Below are positions 58,231 to 64,000 of a stretch of 64,000 bases of DNA, piece after piece. Positions within the stretch are counted from its first letter, which is position 1. Each line of letters opens with the position of its first letter. The stretch is from Massospora cicadina (Eukaryota > Entomophthoromycota > Entomophthoromycetes > Entomophthorales > Entomophthoraceae). The notes beneath the pieces were generated by a model. It worked only from the letters and a program-made list of their open reading frames with translations. It did not search any database and was not told the DNA's origin. The stretch lies in contig JAKSZP010013530.1 in the NCBI GenBank assembly GCA_022478985.1, positions 22,127 to 86,126 on the forward strand, read 5' to 3'. The position numbers were made by a program, and so were the translations under genes.

Positions 58231-59121
58231 TATTGAATGGTTTTTCAAAATTTATATATTTTAAAGTTGGACTCAATGTCAAATATTTCCTCAGTTCATT
58301 GAATGCAATTTGAGCCTCATCAATCCAGACAAACTCTCTTTTTGAATCTTTCAATAGATGGAAAAGTGAATCGGCTATTTTTGCAAAATCTTAAATGAAT
58401 TGGCAATAGTAGCTAACCATTTTTAAGAAAAACATGAATATCCTGAACGCTCTTAGGGACTGACATTTGTTTGATCACTTCTACCTTCTATCCTTTAGGT
58501 TTGAGTCCTTCTGCTTTAATTAAAAATCCCAAATATTATAATTCCTCCTTGAAGAAGAGGCATGTTCATGGCTTAATCTTGAGATTCACAGAAGCCAGTT
58601 GCTTGAACACTTCCTTAAGGTAGTGTAGGTGTTTGGTGAACGTTTGCTAAATACATAAATATTGTTCAGATGAAAAGGACACAGGGAAGCTTTAGATCTA
58701 AAAAATTGTGCCCATTGCTCACTGGAATGTTACAAAGGGCGTTACACAAGCTTTGAGGCATTCTTGTTAGATGGTACAACCCCTGTGTCATTATAATAGC
58801 ACATTTTCCTTGATCCTCTGTGGGCTTATCTATCTGCCAATAATAGAGAATAAGTCCATGGTGGAGAAAACCTTGGCTCCTTTTAATAAGTCCAGTGCAT
58901 TGTCAATTCTAGGCATGTGATACAAGTCCTTTTTTGTGATTTTATTCAACTAATGGTGATCAATTATGACATGACTCAATCTATCTTTCTTTTTAACAAT
59001 TAATATAGGATTTGCCCATGGGCTGGACAACAGTATGAGCATTCCATGCTCTATATGTTTTTGATTTCCTTAGCAACAACTGTCTCTGCTGCCCTAGACC
59101 TTCAAATAGGCCTTAATCAAA
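58231..59121 (-). pseudogene. B2 reverse transcriptase
   Basis: Remnants on the minus strand include AKVFSTMDLFS near 58860 and the linker into RNase H. The frame is so broken that no continuous RT block can be drawn; the assignment is by order and short motifs. Confidence 0.6.
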
Positions 59122-59749
59122 TTAGCCCAGCTTCCCCAGTATTGACTTGGTGCAAAACATCCTTTGTGCACCCATAATCATGGTCATCTTGCACAAAAAT
59201 AATTCATTATTTTTTAAATAAATATGGAACTTTGTTTTCTGACCCGCCATTAACCCAACTAACCAATCCATTTTGATTAGCATGTGGATATTCACATCAA
59301 TCTCCTTTAGTAATCCTAATTTATCTAATTCTCTGAATTCATGAAAGGAAAAATTTTCAATACCAGTTTCAACTGGGCGAGCGCAACTACCTGATACCAT
59401 TTAATTTTTATTGGATTTTTTTTCAGATTGGCTAAAAGGACTTAAATCTCCTCAGGCCAGGGATTAAAATCCCTGGGGCTACTTAAGGGTTAATACTCAA
59501 TTGTTGACAAGGAGCATTTTATTTCCAAATACAACTGTTTCTCAATAAATAAACTTGGTTCAGTCTCCATTATTTGTAGTATTTCTGGCTGAATTATGAC
59601 ATTTTCATTATAACTAATCAGTATTTCACAATTTTTGTCTACATATTTTGGTAACTTATGGATTTTCTTCTTGACCAATTTGTAACTGACAGGTAATATT
59701 CCATCTTATAGACTAAACTGATGAAATTATTCCTCTTACTGAGGGGCAC
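59122..59749 (-). pseudogene. B2 protease end and linker
   Basis: SKRNNFISLVYKM at 59700-59745 matches RKNNFINLIYND of B1. Two open stretches (59490-59678 and 59122-59400, the latter with FSFHEFRELDKLGLLKEIDV) form the protease-RT linker. Confidence 0.65.
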
Positions 59750-60909
59750 TGTCAGGCGAACAGCAAGTAAGAATTTAACTGGCCTGCCAGCCCAGATGCC
59801 AGAGCATCTGAACGGTAAACCAGAATGCCCAAGGCAATGCTGTTGATATGATGAATATGGAACTAGAAAGAAGTTCCACCAGTATCTGCCAGTGAGCCAG
59901 AATTTTGTACAGGCATAAAATAAAATACCAGACAACCACAGCTGTTAACCCTAATGGGTATGAGAGTGTCAGCAGAAAAGGTGGCTTAATTCTTAACATA
60001 TAAGAACTAAATTTTGGGGAAGGTTTTATTTAATGGAAAATTTAAAGAAGAAAAATTGACCAACAATTTTCTCAGTATGATGTGACTAATTAAATAGTCA
60101 TCAATTTGGAGGGAAACCAAGCTGAGATCAGGTCCCGCAAATTTGACCTAACCAGAGAATTATTCAGGAATGGGCGGGTTAGTTCCCTGGGGACCAACAT
60201 TGAAAAATTTGGCAGTGAGCCGAGTCACTGTCAGTTCAACCTCAAACGTCCAAACCAAAGCTCAGCTACGTTTTTGATGGTTGGCACAATGGCATTTAGC
60301 CCAATAAGCGGTGGGAATCCCCTAAGGCCACCCCACATAGGGGTGAGCCCATTTGGTTCTGAATGGGTTTGGGATGCCCAACCCACCCATGCTCAGTTGC
60401 TGGGCCATTCATTCAGTCAGTGGCATTGCATCAGGCGCAACACCTGATTTGCCAGCAGGAAGCTTCAAAACCTCATCAATGGTGTCCAATGCTATTACCT
60501 GCCCATCGCGGGTGATACCCAACAGATTTGGGAGGGATAGATTTTTCCAATTGTCATGTTAACTGAATCACAACCATCAGGCATTCCAGCTGATATATTG
60601 GTCTTCATACCTTTTTAACCATTTGAAATCCAAGCATTGGGCTGTTTGCCACTCGAATTAGTTGCAATTGATTTCATTTTGGCGATCTTGGTGCAGATTT
60701 CACTGATTTCTCATAGCAGTTCTGCTGAGGAGAGTGTGGGTACTGGAAGCGGGATCTGAAGTGGAAGGGCTGTTACCCAGCGCTTGTCTACCATGTGAGC
60801 GAGATCTCCCTGAGTAACGAGGGGTATGGCCATCCTCTTTGGTACCTTCTTGCTCAGGAATGGGAAAATGGCCTGATCAATGCTCAGAGGACATTCCCTG
60901 AGACTTACA
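59750..60909 (-). repeat. Element C 3' LTR (1160 bp)
   Basis: Starts TGTCAGG, ends CTTACA, and is bounded on the right by a polypurine tract. The 5-bp flank on the left is GGCAC. Like the D LTR it is coding-like on the minus strand: DLAHMVDKRWVTALPLQIPL near 60740-60800, ITRDGQVIALDTIDEVLKLP near 60460-60520, and a 75-codon hydrophobic frame at 59775-59999. Confidence 0.75.
59775..59999 (-). pseudogene. Hydrophobic frame in the element C LTR
   Basis: 75 codons with LTLSYPLGLTAVVVWYFILC and IFIISTALPWAFWF. It sits near the downstream end of the LTR, as the hydrophobic frame of element D does. No family was recognised. Confidence 0.4.
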
Positions 60910-61001
60910 TTACCCTTTCCTTTTTCCAAGGGAAGGGCCCCACCACCGGGAAACTGTACAAGAGCCTCATCTTTGTGCGCCTTGGGTAACTTGATCGCCA
61001 T
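60711..61001 (-). pseudogene. Element C post-chromodomain frame running into the 3' LTR
   Basis: 96 codons (MAIKLPKAHKDEALVQFPGG) start inside the end of the chromodomain frame, cross the polypurine tract and run about 65 codons into the LTR. Element D has a matching KLPPAHK...PGGG stretch at the same place. Confidence 0.5.
60910..60932 (-). other. Polypurine tract of element C
   Basis: The minus strand reads TTGGAAAAAGGAAAGGGTAA directly before the LTR, ending in GGGTAA like the tract of element D. Confidence 0.8.
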
Positions 61002-61299
61002 TACTGTTGCAATTTTTTTTTTGGAAGGGGATGGGAGCCTTGGGGTGGGATATGTGGAACGCTTCGACCAGGTCCATGCAATTCGCGCAATTGCACGCCT
61101 TGACCCAGCTGTTCTTGTAGGATGGATATCCTTTCCAGGCCATGAGATATTGGATGGAACGTCGCGATTTCCGGGATGGCAAGATAGCCTCTACCTCGGC
61201 CTCTTCCTCATTTTTGCAATGATTGGTTCTGGTTCCATGGGAATTGCACCCTTGAAGGGCAACAGATGAATAACATGGAAAATGGGATGCTGCTTCCAA
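60967..61299 (-). pseudogene. Element C chromodomain
   Basis: EVEAILPSRKSRRSIQYLMA with WKGYPSYKNSWV is a chromodomain. LVEAFHISHPKAP follows, as LIESFHNHFPEA does in element D. Confidence 0.85.
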
Positions 61300-62330
61300 T
61301 GCATGGGGAGCTTCAATCAGAATGCCCTGTTACCCAGTACCTCCTCCACCAAATAGGGACCCAAGCGTTTACTGGAGAATTTATGGGGAAGGGACCTGGA
61401 TCTTTAAGTGACAGGTGTCAAGCATAACGTAGGAGCCCACCGTAAACTCATGACCTGGAAGATGCTTTCTATCCATGAACTGCTTGTAGTCATCTATAGC
61501 TTTGGTGAGGTGTTTCTGCATTAAGGCTTGAGTCAATATAATATGGGCAGCATGGTCCGCGGCAGCTTAAACCTCAGGCCACAAGCATGGTATGACCAAA
61601 AATGAAGGACTATAACCCAATGTTGCTTCAAAGGGGAAAATTCCGTGGATGCATGGGTCCCGTTATTGTACACAAATTGAGTGAGAGGGAGGTCATCAGC
61701 CCAAGTATTCTGTGTGGCTGCATCATAGCAACGTAGGTACTGTTCAAGAACTTGATTGGCCCACTCGGTCTGGCCATCATACTGAGGATGATACGCTGTG
61801 GAGCAACAGGGGGATATTTTCAGGATCAATAGGAGTTCACTTCAAAAATGCATGGTGAACTGGGAGCCATGGTCACTGATGATCTCCTGGGGGAGACCAA
61901 ACATCAAAAACACATGGCATATGAAAAGGCGGGCCGTTTCTTCTGACATAATTTGTGGAAGTACAAGGTATAAAAAGGGAAAATTTTGTGAAGCAATCCA
62001 CCACTACCATCACCGCTGTGAACCTGTTAGAACAGGAGAGCTCGACAATAAAATCCATGGATACCAATGTCCATGGGCCCTCCGCCTGCTGTAAGGGGTG
62101 CAGGAGGCCATTTTTGCTAGAACAATCTGACTTGGCCCAGGCGCAAGTAACACAATCGACGATCCAGGCTGGAACTTCTTTTGTCAAACCTGCCCAATTG
62201 AAGGTCCATTTGATCAAATTGATGCATTTCTTAGAACCCGGGTGACCAACTGTGGGGGGATCGTGATGTGCACGAAATACCTCAATTTGGAAGGAGGGGG
62301 AACCCAAACGCGAGATCTAAAATATATAAG
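61300..62330 (-). pseudogene. Element C integrase
   Basis: AHHDPPTVGHPG with CVTCAWAKSD is the HHCC domain. LVSMDFIVELS, ISDHGSQF (near 61870) and HPQYDGQTEWANQ hold the catalytic acidic residues. VLEQYLRCYDAATQNTWADD continues the core. The protein is split between frames at 62307-61873 and 61829-61533; the GPY/F-like region near 61320-61500 is degenerate. Confidence 0.87.
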
Positions 62331-62600
62331 ACCCTCCTTCAGTAAGTATAGGGAGTGTTTATGCTTCTGGTGAGATAACTGCTCGACCAACTCCATGCCC
62401 TCAGGGCAGGCCATTTGACTGGCTAAGTCTTGAGCAACTAATATAGCATTGGGGGCCAGAGCGATGGAAGAAACAACAGGTGGAACAATTGACAAAATTT
62501 GGGTGGTAGGAATCACAGTAACGAGATCCACTTCCTCCAGATCCGCGGAACTGTGGGTTGGGCTGCAGCTGAGAAAATTGGGAAGTACATTTAGTGCACC
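62331..62600 (-). pseudogene. Element C RNase H-integrase connection
   Basis: GALNVLPNFLSCSPTHSSAD is the usual NVLPDxLSR-type connection after RNase H. The frame continues to the integrase. Its upstream residues beyond 62601 come from LINE-A antisense and are not part of it. Confidence 0.78.
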
Positions 62601-64000
62601 TTTTTTAAATTTTAAATTTATTGTGGGGAAGGCCGACCATGGGACGGACAATTCCGAATATGACTCAGACGAGACAAAACTTAGTACCAGGTGAGGCACC
62701 CCAGAGAAGCGATGCTATCTCTTGTTGCCAGCGGGAACGCCACTTATGGGAAGGGGGAGGGAACGTGTGTAGGGGGCGTAGCCACTATTGAGCACGTGTG
62801 GAGGAAGGGGTCTGATTTGATAAACCAGACTTGGAACCAGGAGGAGACCAGCTGCCGGCGACGTGGTGGGAGATATCCAAACATCCACGCTTGAAAGTGA
62901 TCCACCAAATGAGACCGGAATCTGTGGACAGCTTCAGGGAGGGTGGGGATGGATCCGGCGATGGCATCCAAGACAATCGTGTGGATAGTCCACATGGCAA
63001 TTGCAACCACCAGAGCACGAAGGGAGGGGGAGGGGGAGGCCATTGATGAAGCAAACATATCTTTGACAGACTGAAGGGATGTGTTTGATCCTGGCCTAGC
63101 AGACGTTTGACTTTGCGCCATATTACTTTAGAGGTGGGGCACTTCTCCAGGCGGTGAAACAGCGTTCCATACTGGCCACACACGACACAGGATGAGTGTA
63201 AAGCATTAGAGCGCTCAGCTGTATGATACACCCGCCTCAGGCAGCGCCACGCATGGGAGCGGACTTGAGGCTGCAACAGAGGGTGGTGTGCGTATTTCCA
63301 GATAGTCTTTTGGGTCTCAGTGGAATAAGGGATGTCCATCATGTCCAGGTAGTCCACCCTGGATAGGACTTGGGGTCGAATGGGGATCACGCCATCATGG
63401 ATGGGTAGCCCCTGTACCTCTTGTGTGAACTGAGGAGAGGGCGGCCTCTTTGGGTTGTATGTCCACTAATACGAATTCTCCACTCTGCACTTTGCATGGA
63501 GAGTAGGATTCATTTGTAGTGGGTTTTAGTCCCGTGAGGACCTGTGGCCAATGTGTGTGATGCGAGGTATTTCATCAGGGAGTGAGGGTTTGATGGATTG
63601 TTGAGGCCCAAGGCTCAGGAGAAGTTGGAGCGGTCCGCGCAGGACCAGTGTTGGGATGGGAGTGTAGTAGCAGTGACGGCCGCGATCCAGGTGCCCAGGA
63701 TCTTGGCAGCATGGGCTTTGAAGGCAAGCAGGCCTATGCCACCTTGATGATGAGGGCCAAACATGACCTCTAGCCGTACTGGTGGAGGGCGACCTGACCA
63801 AAGCCATCCTTGCAGCAAAGCATACAGGGATTTGAAAAGCTTGGGGAGAAGGGGATGGCGTGGGCTCTGAACCAGACTTTGGATAGGAGCATAGAGTTGG
63901 CAAGAACAACCCTGCCAGTGAGGGTAGTAGGGTGGGCTCTGAGAGAGGCGATTCTCTTCATCACGTTGTCCAGTATACGGCACTCCATTACTGCTGACGC
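62601..64000 (-). mobile_element. LINE-A copy 4, 3' part
   Basis: The 3' end CAATAAATTTAAAATTTAAAAAA abuts element C at 62601 on the minus strand. The sequence matches copy 3 closely along its length and runs off the right edge. Confidence 0.92.
62744..64000 (-). pseudogene. LINE-A copy 4 ORF2 C-terminal region
   Basis: It contains KSLYALLQGWLWSGRPPPVR, MFGPHHQGGIGLLAFKAHAA, the knuckle CVVCGQYGTLFHRLEKCP with all four ligands (CX2CX7HX4C, near 63140-63200) and LVVAIAMWTIHTIVLDAIAG. It is spread over three frames, so it is defective, but it is the only LINE-A copy here with a complete C-terminal knuckle. Confidence 0.88.

Larger units (their letters stand above)
56690..59749 (-). mobile_element. 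Ty3/gypsy element B2, partial
   Basis: Minus-strand protease end, RT, RNase H and integrase of the B lineage, without a chromodomain. The 5' side is cut at 59749 by element C; the rest must lie beyond the right edge. Confidence 0.82.
60910..62600 (-). mobile_element. Ty3/gypsy element C (chromodomain type), internal part
   Basis: Minus-strand integrase and chromodomain with an RNase H tail, cut at 62601 by LINE-A copy 4. The remaining pol and the 5' LTR lie outside the window. Confidence 0.87.

Noticed and set aside
62607..62699. N-terminal extension of the element C frame (MPHLVLSFVSS...)
   Set aside because: It is antisense of the LINE-A copy 4 3' end joined by insertion, not part of the gypsy protein.
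62691..63046. Plus-strand frames rich in Gly and Glu near the right edge
   Set aside because: Antisense of LINE-A copy 4 ORF2.
1..64000. CRISPR arrays, bacterial promoters or rRNA genes
   Set aside because: No regularly spaced repeats or rRNA-like sequence. Everything points to a eukaryotic repeat region.

Overview
The window is a graveyard of retrotransposons, and I see no intact host gene. At least four Ty3/gypsy-like lineages, two LINE families, three short retroposons (one a dimeric tRNA-like SINE) and several solo or broken LTRs fill most of the 64 kb. The mix suggests a repeat-bloated fungal chromosome: chromodomain-bearing Ty3/gypsy elements, LINEs with a CCHC ORF1, an AP-endonuclease plus RT and a C-terminal CCHC knuckle, and AT-rich spacers. 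A basidiomycete, possibly a rust, is my low-confidence guess. Nearly every reading frame carries stops or frameshifts.

Layout from left to right. LINE-A copy 1 (minus) runs from 9326 to beyond position 1. It is split by gypsy element A (359-5648, minus), which has 5-bp ATATC target duplications and two LTRs of about 0.82 kb. Gypsy B1 (minus, about 9590-14814) follows with a primer-binding site and the start of an LTR. The stretch 14815-22260 is AT-rich and LTR-like, with a second primer-binding site at 16001-16014 and a 684-bp retroposon at 19006-19689.

From 22261 to about 55314 lies a plus-strand gypsy scaffold (B3/B4), possibly a mosaic. It runs 5' LTR, gag, protease, RT, RNase H, integrase. 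It is interrupted in turn by a dimeric tRNA-like SINE (22471-22689), a 282-bp retroposon (25802-26083), gypsy element D (26382-32574), an inverted solo LTR (32896-39120, itself split by LINE-A copy 2, 33665-38938), LINE-B (40278-46715), a solo LTR (47253-47875) and LINE-A copy 3 (about 49310-54584). Most junctions are marked by target-site duplications readable directly in the sequence.

From 56690 to 59749 lies gypsy B2 (minus), cut by gypsy element C (3' LTR 59750-60909, pol continuing right). Element C is cut at 62601 by LINE-A copy 4 (minus), which runs off the right edge.

The most unusual points are: (i) element D has no recognisable gag; its place is taken by a 247-residue multi-membrane-segment frame that starts inside the 5' LTR, plus a second unknown frame; (ii) the LTRs of elements D and C, and less clearly A, carry similar coding-like layouts; (iii) the dimeric tRNA-like SINE; (iv) two short retroposons that share a protein-coding module but have different LINE-like 3' tails; (v) LINE-A ORF1 and ORF2 lie in one frame, separated by a single stop codon.
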